Source: an uncultured Clostridia bacterium
GTDB taxonomy: Bacteria > Bacillota > Clostridia > TANB77 > CAG-508
Reading direction: 5' to 3'
Assembly: GCA_948739805.1 (NCBI GenBank)
Contig: CAPYID010000006.1
Coordinates: 13,875 to 77,874 of the forward strand
Length of the DNA stretch: 64,000 nucleotides
Shown here one piece after another: positions 1 through 7,599 of the stretch; the first letter of the stretch is position 1, and every line of letters starts with the position of its first letter. The notes below the pieces were generated by a model. It did not search any database, was not told the origin of the DNA, and worked only from the letters and a program-made list of their open reading frames with translations. The position numbers were made by a program, and so were the translations under genes.

Positions 1-396
1 ATTTTCTTCTGTATTTTCATATGTTATGTTTTCTTTTTCCGTAGGTTTATATATCTTTATTGTTCCGATGTTTGGTTTTTCTACTATTTGTAGATTATCT
101 ATTATTATTTGATCTATTATTTCTACTTCTTCATAGTTTTTGTTTTTTGATATTTCTAAGTATATGTCATTGTTTTGTGATAATTTTAGGTTCCATTTAT
201 TTTCTGTTTGTTCGTTTTGTATGTCTTTTCCTTCTGCTGTGCTTATTACCATTATTTTTGATAGTTCAAATGGTAGGTTGTCTTCTCCTTCTACATTGTA
301 TTTTAATATTAACAGTGCTATTATTGTTGCTATTAATATGGTTATGAGTATTGCTGTGAATATACGTATTATTTTTTTTATTACTTGGTCTTGCAT
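1..396 (-). CDS. Partial membrane-anchored protein, unknown function
   Basis: The reading frame stays open from an ATG at 396 to the window edge (132 codons), so the C-terminus is missing. AAAGGAG lies just upstream of the ATG. The protein begins with a short basic segment (MQDQVIKKIIR), then one hydrophobic helix at about residues 12-30, then a polar, Glu/Asn/Lys-rich region. This is the pattern of a type II single-pass protein with an exported domain. Codon use is A-ending as in neighbouring native genes. It lies upstream of nothing visible on this strand except tadA (stop of this gene is beyond the edge; tadA lies 5' of it), so both may share a transcript. I do not recognise the family. 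Confidence 0.6.
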   Translation of the reverse strand, partial: MQDQVIKKIIRIFTAILITILIATIIALLILKYNVEGEDNLPFELSKIMVISTAEGKDIQNEQTENKWNLKLSQNNDIYLEISKNKNYEEVEIIDQIIIDNLQIVEKPNIGTIKIYKPTEKENITYENTEEN

Positions 397-412
397 AGGT
401 TTGTCTCCTTTG

Positions 413-871
413 TTATTTTTTTTGCCTTAATTCTTTGAAAAATTTTTTTAATATTTGTTCACATTCTTTTTGGTTCAGTCCTTCTTCTTTTTCTACTTTA
501 TAGTTTTGTTTGTATTCTTCTAATATGTTTGTTACTGAACCACATGCACCGTTCTTCTTGTCCATTGTTCCTATATATATTTTGTCTAGCCTGGCATTTA
601 TTATTGCCCCTGCACACATTGGACATGGCTCTAGTGTTACATACATTTCACATCCGTTTAATCTCCATGCACCTATTTTTTTGCTTGCCTTTTTTATTGC
701 TATTATTTCTGCATGCATTGTAGTGTCTGCCTTTTCTTCTTTTTGGTTATGCCCTCTGGCTATTATTTTCCCGTCTTTTACTATTATTGCTCCTATTGGC
801 ACTTCTAGTTTTCCGTAAGCTTTCCTGGCTTCTTTTATTGCTTCTTTCATGAATTTATCTTTTTCTTCCAT
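413..871 (-). CDS. tadA: tRNA-specific adenosine-34 deaminase TadA
   Basis: TadA deaminates adenosine to inosine at the wobble position of tRNA-Arg(ACG) in the cytoplasm. The 152-aa length is normal for the family. The zinc-binding and catalytic signature is complete: HAE near residue 53, with the proton-shuttling Glu, and PCPMC near residue 82. AAAAAGGAG sits 7 bases before the ATG at 871. Only 16 bases separate its stop from the start of the next minus-strand gene, so the two are probably co-transcribed. A tRNA-Arg gene of a different anticodon (CCT) lies just upstream. Confidence is high because the motif spacing is canonical. Confidence 0.97.
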   Translation of the reverse strand: MEEKDKFMKEAIKEARKAYGKLEVPIGAIIVKDGKIIARGHNQKEEKADTTMHAEIIAIKKASKKIGAWRLNGCEMYVTLEPCPMCAGAIINARLDKIYIGTMDKKNGACGSVTNILEEYKQNYKVEKEEGLNQKECEQILKKFFKELRQKK

Positions 872-892
872 GAATTCTCCTTTTTGTTTCTA

Positions 893-929
893 CATTATTC
901 ACTATTAACTTTTCACTATTAATTATTCA
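893..929. repeat. ATTCATT/ATTCACT-type intergenic repeat
   Basis: This degenerate A/T-rich run of ATTCACT/ATTAACT units belongs to the same style of filler seen at 6521-6551 and, as a full hairpin, at 29888-29979. Confidence 0.45.
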
Positions 930-930
930 C

Positions 931-950
931 TGCGACTTGCTAAAGTCGCA
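931..950. other. Perfect 8-bp hairpin 3' of tRNA-Arg
   Basis: TGCGACTT and AAGTCGCA are separated by four bases, immediately 3' of the tRNA-Arg gene. There is no T-run on the minus strand, so it is a processing or partial termination hairpin rather than a standard terminator. Confidence 0.5.
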
Positions 951-954
951 CATA

Positions 955-1030
955 TGGTGTGCCCAGGCCGACTCGAACGGCCATCGGTTGCTTAGGAGGC
1001 AACTGCTCTATCCAGCTAAGCTATGAGCAC
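955..1030 (-). tRNA. tRNA-Arg, anticodon CCT
   Basis: The minus strand folds as a 76-nt cloverleaf. The 7-bp acceptor stem is GTGCTCA/TGGGCAC with one G-T pair, the discriminator is A, and the 3' CCA is encoded. The anticodon loop CTCCTAA sits on a GTTGC/GCAAC stem, which reads anticodon CCT and codon AGG. The T-arm contains GTTCGAGTC. Confidence 0.95.
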
Positions 1031-1089
1031 ATTTACTTGTTTATTATATTATATTTCCTTTTTATTTTCAAGAGGTCTTTTAATTATTA

Positions 1090-1133
1090 CAGAGAAATTT
1101 AATCATATTACAGAAATATTACAAAGACCAAGA
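1090..1133. repeat. Solo end of the MITE found at 3497-3641
   Basis: These 44 bases match the left terminal inverted repeat of the element at 3497-3641 with one extra A/G difference near the tip. No partner arm follows, so this is a decayed or truncated copy. Together with 1171-1192 it fills the gap between the tRNA and the next gene. Confidence 0.7.
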
Positions 1134-1170
1134 TCAGTATTGCTTCTTAAATTTTATGTGGCAGAATTTG

Positions 1171-1192
1171 CAAAATTCTCCGTCCCCACTGG
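1171..1192. repeat. Single copy of a 22-bp CCGTCCC repeat
   Basis: This 22-mer (core ATTCTCCGTCCC) differs by only two or three bases from the two tandem units at 31154-31197 that overlap the end of pheT. Confidence 0.7.
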
Positions 1193-1207
1193 CATAATAT
1201 AACCAAA

Positions 1208-1237
1208 ACTGGATAGAGGCAATAACCCCTATCCAGT
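1208..1237 (-). terminator. Hairpin terminator of the MazF-like operon
   Basis: ACTGGATAG and CTATCCAGT form a 9-bp stem, 26 bases after the stop at 1263 on the minus strand, and are followed by TTTTGG. It probably ends the two-gene operon at 1263-3324. Confidence 0.65.
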
Positions 1238-1262
1238 CAAACTCATTTTGTGGATTGTATCC

Positions 1263-2666
1263 TTATGCAAATCTCTTGGCGAATATTTTTAATACAGCCA
1301 TAAAAGATATCTTAGGACAGCTCTCTACTAATTCAGGATGCACATCTAACCATTTATTAAAGTTTTCCTTTAAAATCGACTTAATGATCTCCTCTTTTAC
1401 TTTAGGGAACATATTATGCAACTCAAGGATAACATTTTCATATTTGATTTTCTTAATATTACAAGCAATAACAAAGGATTGTGTAACCATTCTCTCTGTT
1501 GTGATCATACCAATATCAGTTAAGAAAGTTTCAACTTGTTCCTCAACTGTTTTAGTACAATCAAGTTTTTCCAGAGAATCACCAATGGCATTTAACAGGG
1601 CAGTTTCCTCTCCACCGACATTTTTAGCTCTCTTAGATTTAGTTTCAGACATAGTAACTTCCGAATTATCAACACCTTCAGGAATTGACTCTGTATGATT
1701 AACCTTCGCAGTAGTCTCAACTCCTTCCTCCTTCATAACTGTTTCTGCTTCGGCTACTTTTACAACATCATTGCCTGAATTAACTTCGGTATCATCATTC
1801 ATTACAGTATTACCTGTGAAATTAAATGTAGTACTTAACTGATTCAAAACCTTAGTAAAGAATTCAGGAGTAGTCCTTCCGACAACTGCATGAAATCTTT
1901 CTGCTCGCAAGAATCTTCCTTTATCCAACAATGCAGTGCCACTAGTATAATATTCGCTGTCATAGATCACATCTTTTGGAACATCAAATGTAAGATAAGA
2001 GAGAGATTCCACATTCTCGCTGGCTTTGCTAATAGGCACTAAATATGCCATACTACGAGTAGTAACTTTACATACAATAGCAAAAACATGACCACCACTA
2101 ATCTCTCCTCCAAGGTGCACACCATAATTGCAATCTACAATATCTCCAACAGAGTATTCAATACATCCCTTATTGTTATATCGCATTGAGATTTCACTTA
2201 TGGAAGTCAAGATATAATCTCCAATTTCATTACTAGGTATATTCATCCTATACATTGCCCAGTAGGCAGTTTTCACAAATTTATTGATTAAACCTTCAAT
2301 GTATTTATCTCTAAACTTCACCTTCTGGATAATCAAGTTTTCTTCACTTTGTGGAGCAACCACAGTAGGTGGCTTATTCTCATGTTTGGCAGTTTTTTCT
2401 GCCTCAACCTCTAGTTTATCTTTGTGAGAATTTTCTGCCAAAGTAGATTCATCAGAAGTATTTTCAATATTTACATTCGAAATTGTGTAATACTGATCAA
2501 TTAACTCTATAATAGAGTCAATCGTAGAATCTTCAACATTTTCAGCTGTTACAAATCCATTTTCCAGATCAATCTGAACCCGACAAGAAATCTTGTTTAC
2601 CTTTTTGATTAAGGACACAACACTTTCCCCTTTTTTAGCACTTACCTTAAATGTTATTTTTTTCAT
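1263..2666 (-). CDS. Protein with embedded PemK/MazF-like domain and Spo0A-C-like C-terminus
   Basis: This 467-aa protein has three parts. Residues 1-65 form a small alpha/beta domain. Residues about 171-277 look like a PemK/MazF beta-barrel: VGDIVDCNYG, then GGEISGGH, then VPISKA. Residues about 360-467 resemble the Spo0A DNA-binding domain, including a final PKISFMAVLK that parallels Spo0A's PTNSEFIA segment. Acidic, low-complexity linkers join the parts. In classical MazF an Arg follows the GG turn; here the turn reads GGHVF, so ribonuclease activity is uncertain. I chose the ATG at 2666 because AGGAGG abuts the earlier ATG at 2675. It overlaps the upstream gene by about 20 bases, which suggests translational coupling. 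Codon use is unlike the T-skewed neighbours and suggests transfer. Confidence 0.7.
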   Translation of the reverse strand: MKKITFKVSAKKGESVVSLIKKVNKISCRVQIDLENGFVTAENVEDSTIDSIIELIDQYYTISNVNIENTSDESTLAENSHKDKLEVEAEKTAKHENKPPTVVAPQSEENLIIQKVKFRDKYIEGLINKFVKTAYWAMYRMNIPSNEIGDYILTSISEISMRYNNKGCIEYSVGDIVDCNYGVHLGGEISGGHVFAIVCKVTTRSMAYLVPISKASENVESLSYLTFDVPKDVIYDSEYYTSGTALLDKGRFLRAERFHAVVGRTTPEFFTKVLNQLSTTFNFTGNTVMNDDTEVNSGNDVVKVAEAETVMKEEGVETTAKVNHTESIPEGVDNSEVTMSETKSKRAKNVGGEETALLNAIGDSLEKLDCTKTVEEQVETFLTDIGMITTERMVTQSFVIACNIKKIKYENVILELHNMFPKVKEEIIKSILKENFNKWLDVHPELVESCPKISFMAVLKIFAKRFA

Positions 2667-3324
2667 CCTTCTCATCCTCCTTTTTAGTCAGGAAACTGTT
2701 TACTAAACGAATAAAATCAATAGTAGGAGATTTCTTGAACTTAAACAGTTCTTTTACTCTCGCTACAATAAGCCTTTTAATCTCATCCTCCCCAACATCT
2801 GGCTCACTTTTAGCAACACTATCACATAATGTTTCTAAATTGAAATAAGCCTTCTTGGGCGAAATAAGTATTGCCTTGAAAAGATACTGGACACCGTTTC
2901 TCTGCATATCAAATCCGAACAACTTAATGATGTTTTCAGCTTTAATCTTATCTGAAGCTCTAACCTGAGCAATCTTAAAGAGCTCACTTATATCAACTCG
3001 AGATAACAGTTGTATCTGTACCATATTCAAGTCTGTTTGTGCGAGTACGACATCTGAATGTGTTTTAACTGCAACATCTTCAACCTCAGTTTCATCACTT
3101 TCAGGCTGATTAGTTTCCTTCTGAATAAGTGGAATTACTTCGCCACCAAAGTTCTGAACATTGCAAATGTTTATACTTTCACAAAGTTCACCTAACAACT
3201 CATCGGAAATTTCGCCTTTCAGAATGATTAGCTGATTAGAAATACTTGCTTCTTTAATGTTATATTGGGCAAGCAATTTACTAATCCGGCAAATGTCAAA
3301 TGGTTTTGTTTTTAACTGTAACAC
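2647..3324 (-). CDS. Spo0A-C-like domain protein, partner of the MazF-like gene
   Basis: The 225-aa product starts at GTG 3324, seven bases after AAAGGAGGG. Residues 1-65 resemble the N-terminal domain of the downstream 467-aa protein. An acidic linker follows, then a helical domain at about 115-215. That domain matches the outline of the Spo0A C-terminal domain: a GFDMQRNGVQYLFKAI segment, then helices ending with SPTIDFIRLVNSFL, parallel to Spo0A's PTNSEFIA end. No receiver domain is present, so it is not Spo0A. It looks like a paralogue of the next gene without the MazF insert. Promoter at 3450-3478 and a leader hairpin precede it. An antitoxin or DNA-binding regulator role is inference. 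Confidence 0.6.
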   Translation of the reverse strand: MLQLKTKPFDICRISKLLAQYNIKEASISNQLIILKGEISDELLGELCESINICNVQNFGGEVIPLIQKETNQPESDETEVEDVAVKTHSDVVLAQTDLNMVQIQLLSRVDISELFKIAQVRASDKIKAENIIKLFGFDMQRNGVQYLFKAILISPKKAYFNLETLCDSVAKSEPDVGEDEIKRLIVARVKELFKFKKSPTIDFIRLVNSFLTKKEDEKDEKNNI

Positions 3325-3408
3325 TATGTAGCCCTCCTTTTAACTTTTTTGTTGTGGTTACTAGATACGTAATATAATGCTCCTTTTTTGTAGTAATTTG
3401 TTAAACTC

Positions 3409-3428
3409 CCCAAAAATACATTTTTGGG
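3409..3428. promoter_or_regulatory. Inverted repeat in leader of the MazF-like operon
   Basis: CCCAAAAA and TTTTTGGG are separated by four bases. The repeat lies downstream of the predicted start point and upstream of the GTG start, where it could be an operator for the Spo0A-C-like proteins or an RNA hairpin. Confidence 0.5.
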
Positions 3429-3449
3429 AATTTGCAACATTATGTAAAT

Positions 3450-3478
3450 ATTATACTATACTTTTTTTTAATTTTCAA
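3450..3478 (-). promoter_or_regulatory. Sigma-A promoter of the MazF-like operon
   Basis: On the minus strand TTGAAA is followed after exactly 17 bases by TATAAT, leaving a leader of about 115 bases before the GTG at 3324. Confidence 0.75.
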
Positions 3479-3496
3479 TAGTATTAGCATTAGCCT

Positions 3497-3641
3497 CAGG
3501 GAAATTTAATCATATTACAGAAATATTACAAAGACCAAGAGAAGTAGGGGCGATTACTAATCGCCCCTACATTCTCTCTACTATTTCTAAATACTGCTCT
3601 TGGTCCTTGCAATATTTTTGTAATATGACTAATTTTCCCTG
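3497..3641. mobile_element. 145-bp MITE with 45-bp terminal inverted repeats and 9-bp target duplication
   Basis: The ends CAGGGAAA (3497) and TTTCCCTG (3641) begin imperfect 45-bp inverted repeats (3497-3541 and 3597-3641). The 9-bp sequence CATTAGCCT stands directly outside both ends (3488-3496 and 3642-3650), which is a target-site duplication. The centre holds a GTAGGGGCGATTA/TAATCGCCCCTAC palindrome. There is no coding capacity, so it must be moved by a transposase in trans. Confidence 0.85.
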
Positions 3642-3710
3642 CATTAGCCTTGTAATTAATTTGTGATAATATTACCCTAAGAAAATATCTCATGAAAATG
3701 ATACCCCTTG

Positions 3711-3789
3711 GGTAAGGGAGGCAAGAATCTTCTCTATCCCTTGGCTCCCTTATTTAAGGGAGCTGTCACGGAGTGACTGATGGTTCTTC
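3711..3789. repeat. CTCCCTTATTTAAGGGAG family repeat, copy A
   Basis: The core is a perfect palindrome followed by GCTGTCACGGAGTGACTGA. Related copies lie at 52123-52172, 60211-60280 and 60986-61105. The rest of the gap between 3651 and 3933 shows no gene. Confidence 0.75.
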
Positions 3790-3933
3790 TATTTTAAATT
3801 CACATAAAAGTTTATCATTCCCACAAATCCCATTTTTTATATTAGGACAGCTGCGAAAAAATTTTTAGTCACACACAAACACAAATTTGACTTTATATAG
3901 CTTTATTTAAAAATCATTATATATCTAAATATT

Positions 3934-4320
3934 TTAACTATATTTTTCTAAAAATTCAGGTACAGCCATTACATCTTCATCTTATTGAAAATGTTTTAAA
4001 TTACCTGTTATTAATTTTGCATTACAATATTTTGCAACTTCAAATAATTTTTTGTCATCTTCATCAATAAAATCTATATTTAATGGTGTTGCTACAACTG
4101 ATTTTCCATAGGATTCAAACCAATCTAACAATGAAAGTACTTCACCTTCTGAAAAACCAAATTTAGGTCGCATAAGCACTTCTCTGTATTCTATTAATAT
4201 TCGATAATCATAGCATGGTGTTAAAATTCCACTTAAAACCATACTTATTATTTTGGCGGGAGAACCATTTTTTGACCATAATGAAGATACTAAAACATTG
4301 GTATCTATGACAACGTGCAT
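3934..4320 (-). pseudogene. PIN-domain toxin cut short by an internal stop
   Basis: PIN-domain toxins of this type (COG1569-like) are metal-dependent ribonucleases paired with a Phd-like antitoxin. The N-terminal acidic motif is clear (VVIDTNVLVSSL) and the late ITGNLKHF block is present. A TAA at 3982-3984 then ends the frame at 112 aa. The same frame continues past it for 15 codons, ending ...AVPEFLEKYS before a second TAA at 3934. Those residues fit the usual conserved tail of the family (SPAEFL-like), so the stop is most likely a point mutation. The truncated form may still fold because the four acidic positions lie upstream. The start ATG at 4320 has AAGGGGG overlapping the antitoxin end, so the two genes are coupled. 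Confidence 0.8.
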
Positions 4321-4323
4321 TTT

Positions 4324-4599
4324 TTATTCCCCCTTACGAGCTTTCTTTATTTCAGCTTCAATTTCCTCTTCACTCATATAACCTTTTTTAGCAGCTTTAG
4401 ATTTCATTGAATTAAAAGCCATCATAGCTTTTGCTTGTCTCACTGCTTTTAATATTTCCTCAAAGTCTCCATCTGCTATATCAAAAAGTAAAGCAGTTGG
4501 TTTACCATTATTAGTTATAACAACTTCACCATCAGTTGATAAATTATCCCAAAGTGTTTTTGTAGTTGTTCTTAAATCTCTTACTGTGTAAAATTTCAT
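4324..4599 (-). CDS. Phd/YefM-type antitoxin
   Basis: The 91-aa protein has the antitoxin layout: an N-terminal dimer and DNA-binding part (YTVRDLRTTTKTLWDNL, then EVVITNNGKPTALLF) and a charged, helical C-terminus rich in Lys and Glu that would wrap the toxin. It would neutralise the PIN toxin and repress the operon. I chose the ATG at 4599 because the GTG at 4608 lies inside the Shine-Dalgarno AGGTG. It ends three bases before the toxin start. A TTGACA/TGTTAT promoter lies at 4618-4647. Codon composition is balanced, unlike the native genes on either side. Confidence 0.88.
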   Translation of the reverse strand: MKFYTVRDLRTTTKTLWDNLSTDGEVVITNNGKPTALLFDIADGDFEEILKAVRQAKAMMAFNSMKSKAAKKGYMSEEEIEAEIKKARKGE

Positions 4600-4617
4600 A
4601 TCAATCACCTATTATAT

Positions 4618-4647
4618 ATAACACACTATTTGTATCACAACTGTCAA
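4618..4647 (-). promoter_or_regulatory. Promoter of the Phd/PIN operon
   Basis: TTGACA and TGTTAT are separated by 18 bases on the minus strand, about 20 bases before the antitoxin start. The antitoxin probably binds here. Confidence 0.6.
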
Positions 4648-4753
4648 CGAATTTTGTTACATTTATTGTACGAATAATTATATAAAATATACTTTGGTCT
4701 TGACATTTTATTATTTTTAATTATTTTGCAGGATAAAAGATTACTAGAAACAT

Positions 4754-6472
4754 TTAAATTATTTTTATCATTTCATTTTTTAGTTCTTCTAGTTCTTGTT
4801 GTGCTTTTTCATTGCTGCTTGCTTTTATTCCAAAGTACATTTTTATTTTTGGTTCTGTTCCTGATGGACGTATACAACACCAGTTGTCATTTTCTAGTTC
4901 ATAGTATATTACGTTTGATTTTGGTAGTTCCGTAGCTTTTTCTTCCCCTGTGTTTAAGTTTTTGTATATTTTCTGATTATAGTCATATATTGCTTTTATT
5001 TTATGTTTTCCTATTTCTTTTGGCTGATTGTTTCTTATTTTTTCCATTGTTTCTTTTATTTTTATTGCTCCTTCGGCTCCTTTTATTGTTATTGTATATT
5101 GGTCTTCTAAGTAGTATCCATATTTTTTATAGATGTTTTGCATTTGATCATATACACTTATTCCTTTGTTTTTATAGTATGCAGATAACTCGCAAAGGCT
5201 CATTATCGCTACTATTCCGTCTTTATCTCTTACATGTGTTCCTATTATACATCCAAAGCTTTCTTCATATGAAAATAATATTTTATATTTGTTGTCTTTT
5301 TCGTTTTCTCTCATTATTTTTGCCATGTGCTTAAATCCAGTTAGTGTTTTGAATAATTTTAGTTTGTACTCTTTTGCTATTGCTTCCGCTAAGTTTGATG
5401 ATACTATGGTTTTTATCATTGCTCCATTTTCTGGCATTTTGTTTTTTTCTTTCATTTGTGAGAATATGTATTCTGCTATTAGTAGACTTGTCATATTTCC
5501 ATTAAATCTTACATATTCTCCTTTATTGTCTCTTACAAACATTCCTTCTCTATCTGAATCTGGGTCGTTTGCAAGTATTATATCCGCTTCAACTTTTTTT
5601 GCTAATTGTATTGCTAACGTAAATGCTTTTGGATCTTCTGGATTCGGATATTCTACTGTTGGGAAGTTTCCATCTGGTGTCATTTGTTCTTCTACTGTGT
5701 ATACTTTTTTTAATCCTAGTTCTGATAATATTCTTGTTACTAGTTTTCCACCTGTTCCATGTAATGGTGTGTATACTATTTTTAGTTTTTCTGCTTGTTC
5801 TTTTATTTCTTCTGGGTTTAATATGTTTTTCTTTATTTCTTCTATATATCTGTCATCCATTTCTTTTCCTATTATGTTATATAGTCCTTTTTGTTTTGCT
5901 TCTTGTTTGTTCATTATTGTTATTTTTGAGTAGTCTGTTATTTTGTTTACTTCTTTTATTATTCCTTCATCTATTGGTGCTATTATTTGTGCTCCATCTT
6001 CCCAGTATACTTTATATCCATTGTATTCTGGAGGATTATGACTTGCTGTTATTACTATTCCTGATATACATTTTAGTTCTCTTACTGCAAATGATAGTTC
6101 TGGTGTTGGTGCTAGTTCTTCGAATATGTATGTTTTTATTCCTTTTGAGTTTAATATTAGGGCTACTTCTTCACTGAATTCTTTTGACATGTGCCTACAG
6201 TCATAAGCTATTGCTACTCCCCTGTTTTGTCCATTGTTTTTTATTATGTATTCTGCAAGTCCTAGTGTTGCTTTTCCTACAGTGTATTTGTTCATTCTGT
6301 TTGTTCCGTAGCCTATTACACCTCTTAATCCTGCTGTTCCAAATTCTAAGTCTTTATAAAATCTGTCTTCTATTTCTTTTTCATCATTTTTTATACTTTC
6401 TAATTCCTTTTTTACTTCTTCTCCAAAGTCTGGATTGTTTAACCATTCTTCATATCTTTCTTTATAATTCAT
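4754..6472 (-). CDS. pgcA: Phospho-sugar mutase (phosphoglucomutase/phosphomannomutase)
   Basis: The enzyme interconverts glucose-6-phosphate and glucose-1-phosphate through a phosphoserine, in the cytoplasm. At 572 aa it has the size of the Firmicutes PgcA type. The active-site serine loop TASHNPPEYNGYK is near residue 143. The metal-binding loop DPDSDR lies near 304, and the C-terminal phosphate-binding RPSGTEPK near 540. Its product feeds the next enzyme, GalU, encoded directly upstream on the same strand, giving a UDP-glucose pathway. The ATG at 6472 is preceded by AAAGGAGGAAAAC. Between the two genes sits the galU terminator, so pgcA probably has its own promoter. No odd features are seen. 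Confidence 0.95.
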   Translation of the reverse strand: MNYKERYEEWLNNPDFGEEVKKELESIKNDEKEIEDRFYKDLEFGTAGLRGVIGYGTNRMNKYTVGKATLGLAEYIIKNNGQNRGVAIAYDCRHMSKEFSEEVALILNSKGIKTYIFEELAPTPELSFAVRELKCISGIVITASHNPPEYNGYKVYWEDGAQIIAPIDEGIIKEVNKITDYSKITIMNKQEAKQKGLYNIIGKEMDDRYIEEIKKNILNPEEIKEQAEKLKIVYTPLHGTGGKLVTRILSELGLKKVYTVEEQMTPDGNFPTVEYPNPEDPKAFTLAIQLAKKVEADIILANDPDSDREGMFVRDNKGEYVRFNGNMTSLLIAEYIFSQMKEKNKMPENGAMIKTIVSSNLAEAIAKEYKLKLFKTLTGFKHMAKIMRENEKDNKYKILFSYEESFGCIIGTHVRDKDGIVAIMSLCELSAYYKNKGISVYDQMQNIYKKYGYYLEDQYTITIKGAEGAIKIKETMEKIRNNQPKEIGKHKIKAIYDYNQKIYKNLNTGEEKATELPKSNVIYYELENDNWCCIRPSGTEPKIKMYFGIKASSNEKAQQELEELKNEMIKII

Positions 6473-6520
6473 GTTTTCCTCCTTTTATATTAGTTCAAAA
6501 TAATAAAAATATGCATTTTA

Positions 6521-6551
6521 AATTATTCATTACTCACTATTCATTATTTAT
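6521..6551. repeat. ATTCATT-type intergenic repeat
   Basis: A run of ATTCATTACTCACT-like units similar to those at 893-929 and 29888-29979. Confidence 0.45.
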
Positions 6552-6553
6552 TA

Positions 6554-6577
6554 AAAGGCACGGTTTGCCGTGCCTTT
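6554..6577 (-). terminator. Terminator of galU
   Basis: A perfect 10-bp stem (AAAGGCACGG/CCGTGCCTTT) with a four-base loop begins four bases after the galU stop and runs into TTTTAAT on the minus strand. Confidence 0.85.
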
Positions 6578-6580
6578 CTT

Positions 6581-7450
6581 CTATATATCTAGTCCTTTTA
6601 GGAATTTAATAAATGGCTCTCTTAGTTCTGGTCTGTTTAATGTTTCGTCTACTGCTGCCATTACAAATCCTAGTTTGTCTCCTGAATCAAATCTCTTACT
6701 TTTATAGTCGTATGCATATACTCCTTCTTTTGTGTCTACCATAGCATTGTATGCATCTGTTACTTGTATTTCTCCACCTTGACCTGGTTTTGTTTTCGCT
6801 AAATATTCAAATATTTCTGGCATTAGAATATGTCTGTCAGAGATTGCTAAGTTTGATTTTGTTTCTGATATTTGTGGCTTTTCTTGTAGTTTTTCAGCTT
6901 TATAGAAACCATCTGATATTTGCACTCCTGATACATTTCCATATCTTGGTACATCTTTCCAGTCTACTTTTTCTACTCCTATTACAGATCCTCCACATTC
7001 TTCATGTTTTTCTATGATTTCTTTTAAACATGGCTTTTCTCCATGGAATACAACATCTCCATATAGGATTGCAAATGGCTCATTTCCTATTATGTCTTTT
7101 GCTTGATATATTGCATGACCTAATCCTTTTGCTCCTCCATCTTGCTCTATAAAATGTATTTTTGCTCCATGTGATATATTTGTAACGAGTGGTAAGAATT
7201 TTTCTTTATTTCTTTCGATTAAAAATGTTTTTAGTTCTTCGTCTTCTTTAAAATAGTCTTGAACGACTTCTTTTTTTCTTCCTATTACCATTACTATTTC
7301 TTCAATTCCTGAAGCAACAGCTTCGTCAACAATATATTGAATTATTGGTTTATCTAATATTGTTAACATACATTTAGGAACTGATTTACATGCAGGTAAG
7401 AATCTTGTGGCAAATCCGGCAATTGGTATAACAGCTTTTTTAACGCTCAT
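6581..7450 (-). CDS. galU: UTP--glucose-1-phosphate uridylyltransferase
   Basis: GalU makes UDP-glucose from UTP and glucose-1-phosphate for glycolipid and wall polymers. The 289-aa length is normal. The nucleotide-binding signature near the N-terminus reads AGFATRFLPACK, with Ala where most family members have Gly (GTRFLP). DKPIIQYIVDEAV and the later VEKVDWKDVPRYGNV are typical. The ATG at 7450 has AGGAGG at seven bases; the ATG at 7456 is too close to it. UDP-glucose could supply the GT8 glycosyltransferases at 57-60 kb (inference). A strong terminator follows at 6554-6577. Confidence 0.93.
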   Translation of the reverse strand: MSVKKAVIPIAGFATRFLPACKSVPKCMLTILDKPIIQYIVDEAVASGIEEIVMVIGRKKEVVQDYFKEDEELKTFLIERNKEKFLPLVTNISHGAKIHFIEQDGGAKGLGHAIYQAKDIIGNEPFAILYGDVVFHGEKPCLKEIIEKHEECGGSVIGVEKVDWKDVPRYGNVSGVQISDGFYKAEKLQEKPQISETKSNLAISDRHILMPEIFEYLAKTKPGQGGEIQVTDAYNAMVDTKEGVYAYDYKSKRFDSGDKLGFVMAAVDETLNRPELREPFIKFLKGLDI

Positions 7451-7599
7451 TTTCATTCCTCCTATTATGTTAGATTATTTTAGTTTTTTGCTATGTCATC
7501 GTATACCAAATTTCGTAATTTGTCAACAATATTTTTTATTATATTACATATTATTACAAATTATTTTGTTTTGTTCTATAATTACATTGAAGTTTATTT

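Noticed and set aside
1263..3324. Assignment of the pair as spo0A or as a classical mazEF operon
   Set aside because: There is no receiver domain, no MazE-like antitoxin, and the MazF catalytic Arg position is not kept.
5623..6177. Long hydrophobic plus-strand frames opposite pgcA, and similar ones opposite mutS2, smc, pheT, nrdD and the giant surface genes
   Set aside because: They are Leu/Phe/Ser-rich antisense shadows produced by the T-rich plus strand. They lack ribosome sites and lie wholly inside well-supported minus-strand genes.
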